A DNA stretch of 60,557 bases from Methanoregula sp. (GTDB lineage: Archaea > Halobacteriota > Methanomicrobia > Methanomicrobiales > Methanospirillaceae), in assembly GCA_030651815.1 (NCBI GenBank), contig JAUSBW010000191.1, positions 1 to 60,557 on the forward strand. The letters are read 5' to 3'. A program made the position numbers and the translations under genes. Shown one piece after another: positions 37,640 through 46,070 of this stretch. Each line of letters begins with the position of its first letter. The first letter of the stretch is position 1. The notes under the pieces are model-generated. The model did no database searches. It saw only the letters and a list, made by a program, of their open reading frames with translations, and had not been told where the DNA came from.

Positions 37640-38134
37640 ATGATACCCCTGTACGCCTACCGGGATAACAGCTGTGACCCCCGGAAGTGTACGGTTAAAA
37701 AACTTGAAAGAGCGGGTTTTTTAAAAATATTTACTAAAATCCCCCAGATCCCACGAAACACTCTTCTGCTCGATCCCACTGCTGAACAGGCACTCTCTCC
37801 TGCAGACAGGTTCGTGAGATCGATAACCGCGCTCGACTGCTCCTGGATGGTACTGGATACAGGTGCAGTCCGTTCATGGCGCATCCGCAGGGCACTCCCA
37901 TTCCTGATGGCAGCAAATCCCGTCAACTTCGGCAAACCCTGCAAGCTCTCCTCGATTGAGGCCCTCGCTGCTGCGTTGTACATTCTGGGTGAAAAAGATC
38001 GGGCTGCTTCAGTTCTCTCAAAGGTAAACTGGGGGATCCGTTTTTTGGAAGTGAACCAGGAGCCGCTTGATCTCTATGCAAATGCCAGGGACAGCACAGA
38101 AGTGGTGAAAATTCAGGCACTCTACATAGACTGA
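37640..38134 (+). CDS. tsr3: 18S/16S rRNA aminocarboxypropyltransferase Tsr3
   Basis: A 164-residue DUF367/Tsr3 protein, a SPOUT-like enzyme that transfers the aminocarboxypropyl group of SAM to a small-subunit rRNA nucleotide at the decoding site. Family motifs: CDPRKCTVKKLER near residue 12, ALDCSWMVLD near 70 and the SAM-site AANPVNFGKPCKLSSIEALAAAL near 94-116. It starts nine bases from the start of the divergent fusion gene, so its promoter must lie inside that coding sequence. Confidence 0.93.
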   Translation: MIPLYAYRDNSCDPRKCTVKKLERAGFLKIFTKIPQIPRNTLLLDPTAEQALSPADRFVRSITALDCSWMVLDTGAVRSWRIRRALPFLMAANPVNFGKPCKLSSIEALAAALYILGEKDRAASVLSKVNWGIRFLEVNQEPLDLYANARDSTEVVKIQALYID

Positions 38135-38393
38135 AAAAAACAGGAGAGTGAAATTCCAAAAAAGGGATTTTAAAGGGATTTTTTGGTTTTGCTGAAACCC
38201 TCATTTTAAACCCCCATTCATTGTCCCTCACCTCAACACGGGTAACATGAGCAAATATTGTGAAGGGTTTCAAAAAATCCTGTTTTTGTATTATCGGGTA
38301 AAGCCAGTGGGGGTTTCATTTTTTAGGAAATTTTCAGGTTGACCGCAAAATGTTCCGCATAGTTTTTTCTGTACCAGCGTCAAGTAGGATTGT

Positions 38394-39425
38394 ATGATCA
38401 AGGTTGCCATCAACGGGTATGGTACAATCGGCAAGCGCGTTGCCGATGCGGTCGCTGCCCAGAAGGATATGAAAGTTATCGGTGTCTCAAAGACCCGCCC
38501 AAACGCAGAGGCCTTTGTTGCAAAACAGAGGGGGTATCCACTCTATATTGCTGATCTTTCCAAGAAAACGGCTTTTGAAAAAGTCGGTCTTTCGGTTGCC
38601 GGTTCAGTAGAGGATATGTGTAAAGCTGCTGACATTATTGTCGATGCAACACCAGGAGATGTCGGGGCAACGAACAAGCCCCTCTATGCAAAACTCGGAA
38701 AAAAGGCGCTCTGGCAAGGGGGAGAGGATCATGAAATTGCCGGGTTCTCGTTCAATTCATCCTGCAACTACAAGGATGCGATCGGCAGACAGTTTGTCAG
38801 GGTAGTCTCCTGTAACACAACGGGGCTCTGCCGGATTATCCATGCGATCGATAACGAATACGGTGTCGCTCATGTGCATGCAATCATGGTGCGCCGCGGT
38901 TCCGATCCCGGGGAGATCAAAAAAGGACCTATCGATGCGATTGTTCTGGATCCCGTGAGTGTACCCAGCCATCATGGCCCGGACGTCCTGTCGGTGCTCC
39001 CCCATATTTCTATCGTTACCATGGCGATGATCGTGCCAACCACGATGATGCACATGCATGCGATCCGGATCACCACAAAAAAAGATGTAACAAAAGATCG
39101 GGTCATAGAACTGGTGAAAAATCACCCCAGACTGGGACTGATAAAAAAGACTGCGGGGATCAGGAGCACCGCAGAGCTCAAGGAGTTTGCCATGGATCTT
39201 GGGAGACAACGAGCGGATCTGTACGAGAACTGTATCTTTGAAGATTCGATCTATGCCAACAAAACCGATCTCTGCTTCTTTCAGGCAATCCACCAGGAAG
39301 CAGATGTAGTGGTTGAGAATATCGATGCAATCCGCGCGATGATGGGAGGACAGAAGGATGCTGCAGCGTCCATAAAATCAACCAACGATGCACTCGGGTT
39401 TACACCGATCCAGAACAACCATTAA
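38394..39425 (+). CDS. gap: Type II (archaeal) glyceraldehyde-3-phosphate dehydrogenase
   Basis: A 343-residue archaeal phosphorylating GAPDH, which acts in gluconeogenesis and glycolysis with NADP or NAD. The Rossmann motif [15 protein letters not shown] is at the N-terminus and the catalytic Cys is C140 in [29 protein letters not shown] near 163 is diagnostic of the archaeal class. About 260 bp of AT-rich non-coding DNA precedes it. TyrS follows after 25 bp. Confidence 0.97.
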   Translation: MIKVAINGYGTIGKRVADAVAAQKDMKVIGVSKTRPNAEAFVAKQRGYPLYIADLSKKTAFEKVGLSVAGSVEDMCKAADIIVDATPGDVGATNKPLYAKLGKKALWQGGEDHEIAGFSFNSSCNYKDAIGRQFVRVVSCNTTGLCRIIHAIDNEYGVAHVHAIMVRRGSDPGEIKKGPIDAIVLDPVSVPSHHGPDVLSVLPHISIVTMAMIVPTTMMHMHAIRITTKKDVTKDRVIELVKNHPRLGLIKKTAGIRSTAELKEFAMDLGRQRADLYENCIFEDSIYANKTDLCFFQAIHQEADVVVENIDAIRAMMGGQKDAAASIKSTNDALGFTPIQNNH

Positions 39426-39450
39426 CACCCATCATCACCCATTCTTTTCA

Positions 39451-40392
39451 ATGGATGCGTACGAACGGGTTACCCGCAACACAGTCGAGATCGTAACAGA
39501 AGACGATCTCCGTTCGCTACTAAAAAAACCCTCAAAAAAGGTTTATGCAGGATACGAACCCAGTGGCGAGATCCATCTTGGCCACCTTGTCACGGTCAAC
39601 AAATTAGTTGATCTCCAGGCTGCCGGATTCGAAGTCGTTGTACTGCTGGCCGATGTGCATGCTTTCTTAAACCGCAAAGGGACCATGGAAAAGGTGCGGG
39701 AACTTGCCGATTATAACCGCCGCTGTTTCGAAGGGCTTGGATTAAAAAACGTCCATTACGTGCTGGGATCCGATCTCCAGCTCAACCGGGACTACGAGCT
39801 GCTCGTGCTCCAGCTCTCGCAGCAGATCACCCTCAACCGTGCAACGCGCAGTATGGATGAAGTAGGAAGGCAGATGGATCATCCCACCGTCTCCCAGATG
39901 ATCTACCCTATAATGCAGATGGCCGATATCGCAATGCTTGGCGCGGATGCGGCAGTAGGAGGCATAGATCAGCGCAAGATCCACATGCTTGCGAGGGAGC
40001 ATCTGGTCAACTTCGGCTATGCTGCACCCGTCTGCATACACACGCCAATCCTGAACGGGATTGACGGAAAGAAGATGTCCTCTTCGCAGGGAAACTACAT
40101 CTCGGTTGCAGACACGGAGGAGGAGATAAAAAAGAAATGCCAGAAGGCGTTCTGCCCGCCGGAAATTCCCGAGAACCCGATACTCCAGATCTTCCAGCAC
40201 CACCTCTTCCCACGCCTCCCGGAGATCACCATCAAACGGCCGGAGAAATATGGCGGTGACCGAACGTTTTCAAGTTACATAGATTTGGAAACTGCCTATG
40301 GCAAAAGCGAAGTGCACCCTATGGATCTCAAGAAATCATGTGGTGAATCACTCATAGAGATCCTTGCGCCGGTGCGAGACTACATCCAGTGA
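39451..40392 (+). CDS. tyrS: Tyrosyl-tRNA synthetase
   Basis: A 313-residue archaeal TyrRS, class I, short form without the bacterial S4 domain. It has YAGYEPSGEIHLGHLV (HIGH-type motif) near residue 34, YPIMQMADIAML near 155 and KMSSSQGNYIS near 210. I chose the ATG at 39451 (MDAYERVTRN), the usual N-terminus; the upstream in-frame ATG lies inside gap. It probably shares a transcript with gap. Confidence 0.96.
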   Translation: MDAYERVTRNTVEIVTEDDLRSLLKKPSKKVYAGYEPSGEIHLGHLVTVNKLVDLQAAGFEVVVLLADVHAFLNRKGTMEKVRELADYNRRCFEGLGLKNVHYVLGSDLQLNRDYELLVLQLSQQITLNRATRSMDEVGRQMDHPTVSQMIYPIMQMADIAMLGADAAVGGIDQRKIHMLAREHLVNFGYAAPVCIHTPILNGIDGKKMSSSQGNYISVADTEEEIKKKCQKAFCPPEIPENPILQIFQHHLFPRLPEITIKRPEKYGGDRTFSSYIDLETAYGKSEVHPMDLKKSCGESLIEILAPVRDYIQ

Positions 40393-40423
40393 TCATCCCG
40401 TAAATCCAGGAATGTGACCCCCC

Positions 40424-41200
40424 TTGAGTCTTGAAAAAAAAGAGGATCGATTCGATCAACTGATAGAGGAAATGGGCATCCGTATCAAGGATGCTGACCA
40501 GTTCAAGGTGCGGGAGGATGTCTTTGACGAAGTCACACTTCTTGCACTCTACAAACTGGTGCATAAAAAATGGTTATCGGTAATCGGTGGTTCGATCAGC
40601 ACCGGCAAAGAGGCAAATGTATTCTATGGTGAGCGGGACGGAGCGGCAATCGCCATCAAGATCTACCGGATCCGCACAGCAAATTTTACCACAATGAGTT
40701 CCTATGTCACGGGTGACCGCAGGTTTTCACACGTAAAAAAGGCCAAAAAGGATCTCATCTTTGCATGGACCCGAAAGGAATTCTCGAACCTGGTACGGGC
40801 GCGGGATGCGGGTATTGCCGTACCTGAACCAATTGTCTGGGACAGGAATATCCTGATTATGTCCTTCATAGGTGAAGGGGAGATCGCTTACCCGCAACTG
40901 CGAAATGTCACAATGGAAGATCCTGCTGAAGTCTATGAGACGATCACCCGCACCATCGATATCCTGTACAACAAAGCGGAGCTGGTGCATGCTGACCTGA
41001 GCGAGTTCAATATTTTATACGGTGACCAACCCTATTTCATAGATATGGGACAGTCTGTCACCCGCGATCATCCCCGGGCACTCCAGTTCCTGATGCGGGA
41101 TATTCGTAATATCAACCGGTATTTTAAAAACCGATGCGAAATCCGTAAGGATTTTGATCTGTTCAATGCAGTTACCGGACTGAATGTTGCCGAACCATGA
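40424..41200 (+). CDS. rio1: RIO1-type serine/threonine protein kinase
   Basis: A 258-residue atypical kinase of the Rio1 family, needed for late small-subunit maturation. It has the flexible ATP loop GGSISTGKEANVFYG near 49, the Lys in AIAIKIYRI, the catalytic loop HADLSEFNIL near 188 and the metal-binding FIDMGQSV near 205. The N-terminal winged helix of Rio2 is absent. The only start in frame that gives the full domain is TTG at 40424. A KH-domain protein follows 81 bp downstream, the usual archaeal pairing, here without the eIF1A gene often found between them. Confidence 0.93.
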   Translation: MSLEKKEDRFDQLIEEMGIRIKDADQFKVREDVFDEVTLLALYKLVHKKWLSVIGGSISTGKEANVFYGERDGAAIAIKIYRIRTANFTTMSSYVTGDRRFSHVKKAKKDLIFAWTRKEFSNLVRARDAGIAVPEPIVWDRNILIMSFIGEGEIAYPQLRNVTMEDPAEVYETITRTIDILYNKAELVHADLSEFNILYGDQPYFIDMGQSVTRDHPRALQFLMRDIRNINRYFKNRCEIRKDFDLFNAVTGLNVAEP

Positions 41201-41281
41201 TAACTATTGACTGCCAATGGATGAGTGTCAAAATAATCTGCAATTGAAGTATAATCGTATCAAAAACAAGGTGAAACAAAC

Positions 41282-41827
41282 ATGATGCAGGAAGTTAAGA
41301 TTGCCGGAAGCAGGGTGGGTGTCCTTATTGGAAAAGGCGGCGCTACCAAGAGAGAGCTCGAGGCCAAAACCCACGCCACCATCACCATAGACAGCAAAGA
41401 AGGGATTGTAAAAGTTGAGGGTACTGAAGAGCACACGATCTCCCTTCTCCGCGCTGTCGAGATCATCAACGCCATCAACTGCGGTTTTTCCCCCGAACGT
41501 GCATTTGAGATGATCGAGGATGAGGATCTGCTGCTTGAAGTCATCGATCTCTCGGGAATGGCGGATGGTCCGCGCCAGTTGGACAGGCTCAGGGGCCGGA
41601 TCATTGGCAAAGACGGCAGGGCACGGGAACAGATCGAAGATATGACCGATGTGGAGATCTCGGTGTTTGGGAAGACTGTCGCAGTGATTGGGTATCCCGA
41701 GCAGCTTAAAACCGCCCGGGCTGCCATCGATATGCTGATCGAAGGCGTTCCACACGAGAATGTCTTTGCCTTTTTAGACCGGAAGAAGAAAGAGGCAAAA
41801 CAGGATATGATCAGTTATTATTATTGA
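41282..41827 (+). CDS. Two-KH-domain RNA-binding protein, Dim2/Pno1-like
   Basis: A 181-residue protein with two KH domains: the first with GVLIGKGGATKRELE near 13-27, the second with GRIIGKDGRAREQIE near 102-116. It is the archaeal homologue of Dim2/Pno1, which binds the 3' end of small-subunit rRNA during maturation; archaeal forms have also been linked to eIF2-alpha and rRNA binding. Its position after rio1 fits small-subunit biogenesis. ATG at 41282 or 41285. Confidence 0.9.
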   Translation: MMQEVKIAGSRVGVLIGKGGATKRELEAKTHATITIDSKEGIVKVEGTEEHTISLLRAVEIINAINCGFSPERAFEMIEDEDLLLEVIDLSGMADGPRQLDRLRGRIIGKDGRAREQIEDMTDVEISVFGKTVAVIGYPEQLKTARAAIDMLIEGVPHENVFAFLDRKKKEAKQDMISYYY

Positions 41828-41879
41828 ACGCTGAGACTGCTGAACATCCCGCAATTATATTTATGTTTTTGCTGCGTTT

Positions 41880-41970
41880 CCACTGGAAAATAAATTGGAA
41901 TAAAACGGCTTATTTGATAAACAGCCAAGATAACAGGGAAATTTCAGTGGAATCCATGGGGTATTAAATA
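41880..41970 (+). promoter_or_regulatory. hel308 promoter with two sequences resembling origin recognition boxes
   Basis: CCACTGGAAAATAAATTGG at 41880-41898 matches the dyad half of the ORB motif found 3.6 kb away but lacks the G-tract. TCAGTGGAATCCATGGGG at 41944-41961 keeps a GTGGAA core and the GGGG and runs straight into TATTAAATAC, a TATA box 14-23 bp before the ATG. The box-then-TATA order is the same as in front of orc1. Box likeness is partial (12 of 18 positions for the second). Confidence 0.4.
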
Positions 41971-41982
41971 CAAAGGTTTGAC

Positions 41983-44145
41983 ATGCTGATCTGTGAGCTC
42001 CCGATTCCTGCTGAACTGAGACAGCGGTACTCTCAAGGGGGGATTTCTGAACTCTACCCTCCCCAGGCAGACTGTGTTGAACGGGGCATGTTCAAGGGGA
42101 AAAACCTGCTCGTTGCCATACCCACAGCAAGTGGAAAGACGCTGGTTGCCGAGATGGCAATGCACAGCCACATTGCAGCGGGGGGAAAATGCCTCTATAT
42201 CGTTCCCTTAAAAGCACTCGCCAGTGAAAAATACGATGAGTTTGGCAACAAAGGTGTCCGTGTCGGTATTGCAACCGGGGATCTTGACCGGCGCGATGAT
42301 CAGCTGGGAAGGAACGATATTATCGTTGCTACGAGCGAGAAGGTGGATTCCCTCCTCCGCAACAGCGCACGCTGGATCGGCGACATCACCCTGCTTGTTA
42401 TCGATGAGATTCACCTGATTGACTCTGTTGATCGCGGACCAACGCTGGAAGTGGTGATCGCAAAGATGCGGTACCGTAATCCTGCTATGCAGGTGATTGG
42501 GCTTTCCGCTACGATTGGCAATCCAAAAATTTTTGCCGGGTGGCTGGATGCCGAACTGGTCACCAGCAACTGGCGCCCGGTCGATCTGCGGCAAGGGGTG
42601 TTCTACAACAACCGCATCCACTTCCGTGACGGGGAACGTCCCGTAAAGCAGGTATCAAAGAGTTTTGATGACCTCAATCTATGTCTCGACACTATCGCAG
42701 AGGGGGGCCAGTGTCTTGTCTTTGTCTCATCCCGCCGCAATGCTGAGGCATTCGCAAAACGGGCGGCCTCTGCCATCAAATGCGAAGATCCCGCTCTTAC
42801 TGCCTATTCAGAGCAGCTCGGTGGCATTGCAGAGACTGATATGGTCAAAACACTGGCCGCATGCGTGGCCAAAGGTGCTGCCTTCCACCACGCTGGGCTG
42901 AGCCGCCCCGAACGTGCGATAGTGGAAGAGGGTTTCCGGAAAGGCCTGATCAAATGTATATCATCCACACCTACGCTGGCTGCAGGGCTCAACCTGCCTG
43001 CCCGAAGAGTTATCGTAAGGGATTACCTGCGGTTTTCTGCAGGTGAGGGGATGCTGCCGATTCCCGCGAGTGAGTACCACCAGATGGCAGGGCGGGCGGG
43101 ACGCCCCCGGCTCGATCCGTACGGCGAGGCGGTGTTGATAGCAAAGGATGAGAGGCAGATAGAAGATCTCTTCGAATGGTATATCGAAGCACCTGCAGAA
43201 AAGATCCATTCAAAAATTGCCGAGCCAACTGCGCTCTACACCCACGTGCTCTCGCTTATCGCATCCGGTTTTGCTAAAACCAGAAAGGAACTCACGGAAT
43301 TTATGGACCGGACGTTTTATGTCCATGAACACCGGAAGGGTCACCTGATGAAAAAAGCGGTGGATGACGCGCTTTTATTCCTTGTTTCATCAGAGATGGT
43401 TATTGAGGTGGGAGAGCACCTGGGATCCACAGAGTTTGGCAGTATGGTATCCCGGTTGTATATCGATCCCCGCAGTGCGGAAATTATCGTCCGGGCTCTT
43501 CGCGGACAGAGGGGGTATTCGGATCTTGGCATCCTGCAGGTGATCTGCTGCACTCCGGATATGCCCAATCTCTATGCGCGGAATGCCGATATACCCGCAC
43601 TTGACCGCATGCGGGAGGCACATGTTGGTGAACTCTGGTTTACACCCCCGCTGGATGAGGACGAGGCAGAGACCTACTATCGTGCATTGAAGACTACGAT
43701 GCTCCTGTCCGACTGGGCAGACGAACTCCCTGATGCAAAGATCTGCGAGAGGTACTCGGTCGGTCCCGGAGATGTACACGGGATGGTAGAGAGTGTCAAC
43801 TGGCTGCTGCATGCAACCGTTGAGCTCTCCCGTATGTTTGCAGCATCCATCCACTTAAAGGTGCGGGAATATGAGATCTGCATGAAGAACGGGATCCGTC
43901 GTGAACTGCTCCCGCTGGTGAAACTGCGGGGCATCGGGCGGGTGAGGGCACGACGCCTCTTTAACAATAACATTACGTCCCCGGATGCACTGCGTGCGGC
44001 AGGGATTGAAACCGTGACACAGATCCTTGGTCAGGGAATTGCAGAACAGATCTTTTCCCAGCTGCACAGGAATGCCAGCCCGGCTCCGTCGACTGATGAT
44101 AGCAATGCGGTAACCGGACAGTCACAGCTGTCCAGATTCGGGTGA
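41983..44145 (+). CDS. hel308: ATP-dependent DNA helicase Hel308
   Basis: A 720-residue superfamily 2 helicase that acts 3' to 5' at stalled replication forks. Motifs in order: Q-like YPPQADCVE, Walker [12 protein letters not shown] near 46, motif [11 protein letters not shown] near 143, motif [12 protein letters not shown] near 172, motif [15 protein letters not shown] near 330 and motif [16 protein letters not shown] near 366. A C-terminal helix-hairpin-helix region ([13 protein letters not shown]) near 650 completes domain V. It lies 1.3 kb from moaB and 1.9 kb from the predicted origin. Cgi121 follows after four bases. Confidence 0.96.
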   Translation: MLICELPIPAELRQRYSQGGISELYPPQADCVERGMFKGKNLLVAIPTASGKTLVAEMAMHSHIAAGGKCLYIVPLKALASEKYDEFGNKGVRVGIATGDLDRRDDQLGRNDIIVATSEKVDSLLRNSARWIGDITLLVIDEIHLIDSVDRGPTLEVVIAKMRYRNPAMQVIGLSATIGNPKIFAGWLDAELVTSNWRPVDLRQGVFYNNRIHFRDGERPVKQVSKSFDDLNLCLDTIAEGGQCLVFVSSRRNAEAFAKRAASAIKCEDPALTAYSEQLGGIAETDMVKTLAACVAKGAAFHHAGLSRPERAIVEEGFRKGLIKCISSTPTLAAGLNLPARRVIVRDYLRFSAGEGMLPIPASEYHQMAGRAGRPRLDPYGEAVLIAKDERQIEDLFEWYIEAPAEKIHSKIAEPTALYTHVLSLIASGFAKTRKELTEFMDRTFYVHEHRKGHLMKKAVDDALLFLVSSEMVIEVGEHLGSTEFGSMVSRLYIDPRSAEIIVRALRGQRGYSDLGILQVICCTPDMPNLYARNADIPALDRMREAHVGELWFTPPLDEDEAETYYRALKTTMLLSDWADELPDAKICERYSVGPGDVHGMVESVNWLLHATVELSRMFAASIHLKVREYEICMKNGIRRELLPLVKLRGIGRVRARRLFNNNITSPDALRAAGIETVTQILGQGIAEQIFSQLHRNASPAPSTDDSNAVTGQSQLSRFG

Positions 44146-44149
44146 TTGT

Positions 44150-44746
44150 GTGGCAGACAACAAAAAACCGGTGGATTCTTTGGGACCAGATAAAGGACGG
44201 CCGGGCTCACATCTTCAGGATGCTGTGCCAGCAGGTGGCCATGCGTGTGATGTGCGGACAGCCACCTGTTTCATTGATGATCGGGTTGCATTTCTCCAGA
44301 AGATCCGTACTATCGCAGAATCGTTTGATACACACATCATCTGTTTTAATGCCGGTATGCTTGCCGGTAAACGGCATGCCCAAGTGGCTTTACATCATGC
44401 TGTACGATCTTTTCACAATGGGTCAATGGTGTCAGATACCGTTGAGATGGAGGCGCTCTTATTTGCAGCCGGTTCACGCCAGTGCTCGGTTGCAGCCTTG
44501 TTTGGCATTCATGAGGGAGATAACTCCATGTTTGTCTGTTGTTATCCCACCCGTGATGGTGTCTGGGACGCCCTTGCACCATTACTGAGTATCACTGACT
44601 ACGAAGGAGATACTATTGATCCTCATAAACGGGCGTACCTCATGGAACTCTTTGGAATAACTAAGGAAGAGATGGCCACCTGTTCCGGAAACCGTATCAT
44701 CGAACTGGTACTCGAACGCATCGCACTCCTGGAAGTATACCGGTAG
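44150..44746 (+). CDS. cgi121: KEOPS complex subunit Cgi121
   Basis: A 198-residue protein matching Cgi121, the KEOPS subunit that binds Bud32 and recruits the tRNA 3' end for t6A37 synthesis. The core runs from about 55 to 195 with HIICFNAGMLAGKRHAQVALHHAVRSF, MEALLFAAGSRQCSVAALFGI and a C-terminal ERIALLEVY. The N-terminal 45 residues are a low-conservation extension. The GTG at 44150 follows the hel308 stop by four bases and gives the longest plausible protein; a later start is possible. Confidence 0.82.
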   Translation: MADNKKPVDSLGPDKGRPGSHLQDAVPAGGHACDVRTATCFIDDRVAFLQKIRTIAESFDTHIICFNAGMLAGKRHAQVALHHAVRSFHNGSMVSDTVEMEALLFAAGSRQCSVAALFGIHEGDNSMFVCCYPTRDGVWDALAPLLSITDYEGDTIDPHKRAYLMELFGITKEEMATCSGNRIIELVLERIALLEVYR

Positions 44747-44924
44747 GAAACCCGGCCTGATAATGACGGGGGTCAACCCTGCTAAAAAAAGAGCAATGGG
44801 GGTGCGACATCACTGGAGAGAAATGCATACTCTCCAACACCAATCATTCCAATGAGTTAGTATTTTTCAAATTATGCGGCAGCCTCATGAATGAATATTA
44901 TTAAGGGTTTCAGCTGAGCGGGAT

Positions 44925-45413
44925 TCATCGTTTGGCATGGGAGAGTATGTGGGCAATTTCGGGAAGAATGAGTTCCTTTGTTGCAAGCGTGACCGCTGGT
45001 GTTGATCCCGGAATGCAGAATATCGCCTTTTCCCAAATAACACCGGCAACTGCCCGTGACAGCATGGAGGCTGTACCTATTTCCTGAAGACTTTTCATAC
45101 GGAAAAGTTCCCCAAATCCATCAATCTTTTTATCCAGCAGAGGGGAAATGGCCTCAATAGTACAATCGTCATGCGTGAGGCCCGTGCCACCATTGAAAAT
45201 AATGCAGTTTGCAATTTTCATCGCAGTATAGAGCTCGTTGCGGATTGCATCTATCTGATCAGGTACAATGGAATAATGTTTGACAAAGATTCCATGATCC
45301 TTAAAAAGAGCAGAGATTGTTGCTCCACTGGAATCGTTTTCCTTGTTTCTTGTGCTGGATACTGTGATGATAGCTGCAGAAATTTCAAGGGTTTTTAAGT
45401 GATTCTTATTCAT
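44925..45413 (-). CDS. moaB: Molybdenum cofactor biosynthesis protein MoaB
   Basis: A 162-residue MogA/MoaB-fold protein. The molybdopterin-binding motif is NGGTGLTHDDCTIEAI near 94-109, preceded by ITVSSTRNKENDSSG. In archaea MoaB adenylates molybdopterin or its tungsten counterpart, used by formylmethanofuran and formate dehydrogenases. Its start borders the AT-rich origin region, and TTTTATTAAT near 45413-45422 on the minus strand is a possible TATA-like element, though very close to the ATG. Confidence 0.92.
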   Translation of the reverse strand: MNKNHLKTLEISAAIITVSSTRNKENDSSGATISALFKDHGIFVKHYSIVPDQIDAIRNELYTAMKIANCIIFNGGTGLTHDDCTIEAISPLLDKKIDGFGELFRMKSLQEIGTASMLSRAVAGVIWEKAIFCIPGSTPAVTLATKELILPEIAHILSHAKR

Positions 45414-45494
45414 ATTAATAAAAGTACTGTGAATTAAACATTAATAAAACTCTCAACAGCATGTTGTTTTGTTAGATCTGCAATGGAACTCCCT

Positions 45495-45514
45495 CCCCCC
45501 TTTATTTCCAGTGG
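45495..45514 (-). repeat. Origin recognition box 1 (ORB1)
   Basis: Minus strand CCACTGGAAATAAAGGGGGG. It matches the archaeal ORB consensus (dyad TCCANNGGAAA, then AAAGGGG) and aligns with the other two boxes as CCANNNGAANNAAAGGGG. The orientation is opposite to ORB2 and ORB3. Confidence 0.8.
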
Positions 45515-45800
45515 AGATTTTTGAGCATATGTCCTTCTTATCAATTTATATTCTGATTCAATCTTATAAGAATTACGCAAGCGCATCAGCCTATAAAGAT
45601 TTAGTAACGTCAAATTGTAATATTTTTGTAAAGTATACCTAAATCAGTTATCGAAATGGTTGATCTGCGTAACACTTATCTTATTTTCTTCTAAAAATCC
45701 AAAATGCATTTCGATCATTATATATATAATTAATTATAAATAGTAAAATGGCTGTTTTTATTTGATTAAAGATAATATCGAAGGGTGTTTCTTATTCTTT

Positions 45801-45820
45801 CCACACGAAACAAAGGGGTG
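45801..45820 (+). repeat. Origin recognition box 2 (ORB2)
   Basis: CCACACGAAACAAAGGGGTG, preceded by TTT. The second dyad half is imperfect but the AAACAAAGGGG part equals the halophile and crenarchaeal consensus. It lies just right of the AT-rich core. Confidence 0.8.
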
Positions 45821-45984
45821 TCTCCCTGTTCTCATTTTTACCTGCTTTTTTGATTTTGAATAAGAAATCTCTTGAAAATTTGCGTAAAATGAAAAACTAA
45901 CCACATCATAACTGATAAAAATATTAAAAATGAAATTAGACATTTTTGTCACATTTTTGTTTTGAAGCATTATCTTGATGATTT

Positions 45985-46004
45985 CCAATGGAAGTAAAGG
46001 GGTT
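45985..46004 (+). repeat. Origin recognition box 3 (ORB3)
   Basis: CCAATGGAAGTAAAGGGGTT, preceded by TTT. It runs directly into the TATA box of orc1, so Orc1 bound here would be expected to compete with TBP/TFB. Confidence 0.8.
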
Positions 46005-46012
46005 TATAAATC
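46002..46012 (+). promoter_or_regulatory. orc1/cdc6 TATA box fused to ORB3
   Basis: GTTTATAAATC follows the AAAGGGG of ORB3 without a gap. The start codon is at 46071, giving a leader of about 35-40 nt. The G-tract and preceding As occupy the place of the TFB recognition element. Confidence 0.65.
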
Positions 46013-46070
46013 AAACATACCGATCGTTTTTTAGGGTATTCGCACCAATTCTCTGCACTACAGTGTAACT

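Larger units (their letters stand above)
45414..46070. other. Predicted chromosomal replication origin (oriC) beside orc1/cdc6
   Basis: This 657-bp non-coding region is strikingly AT-rich, with a pure A/T core (TATATATATAATTAATTATAAATAG spans 45719-45744). It contains three ORB-like boxes: one on the minus strand at the left and two on the plus strand at the right. They flank the AT-rich core as inverted elements with their G-tracts pointing outward. It ends at an orc1/cdc6 gene. Inverted ORBs around an AT-rich unwinding element next to orc1 are the standard layout of archaeal origins. A 76-codon minus-strand reading at 45758-45988 has the composition of AT-rich non-coding DNA and is not called. 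Confidence 0.85.

Noticed and set aside
45758-45988. 76-codon minus-strand reading in the origin region
   Set aside because: AT-rich composition gives Phe/Lys/Ile runs; it spans two origin boxes and has no recognisable domain.
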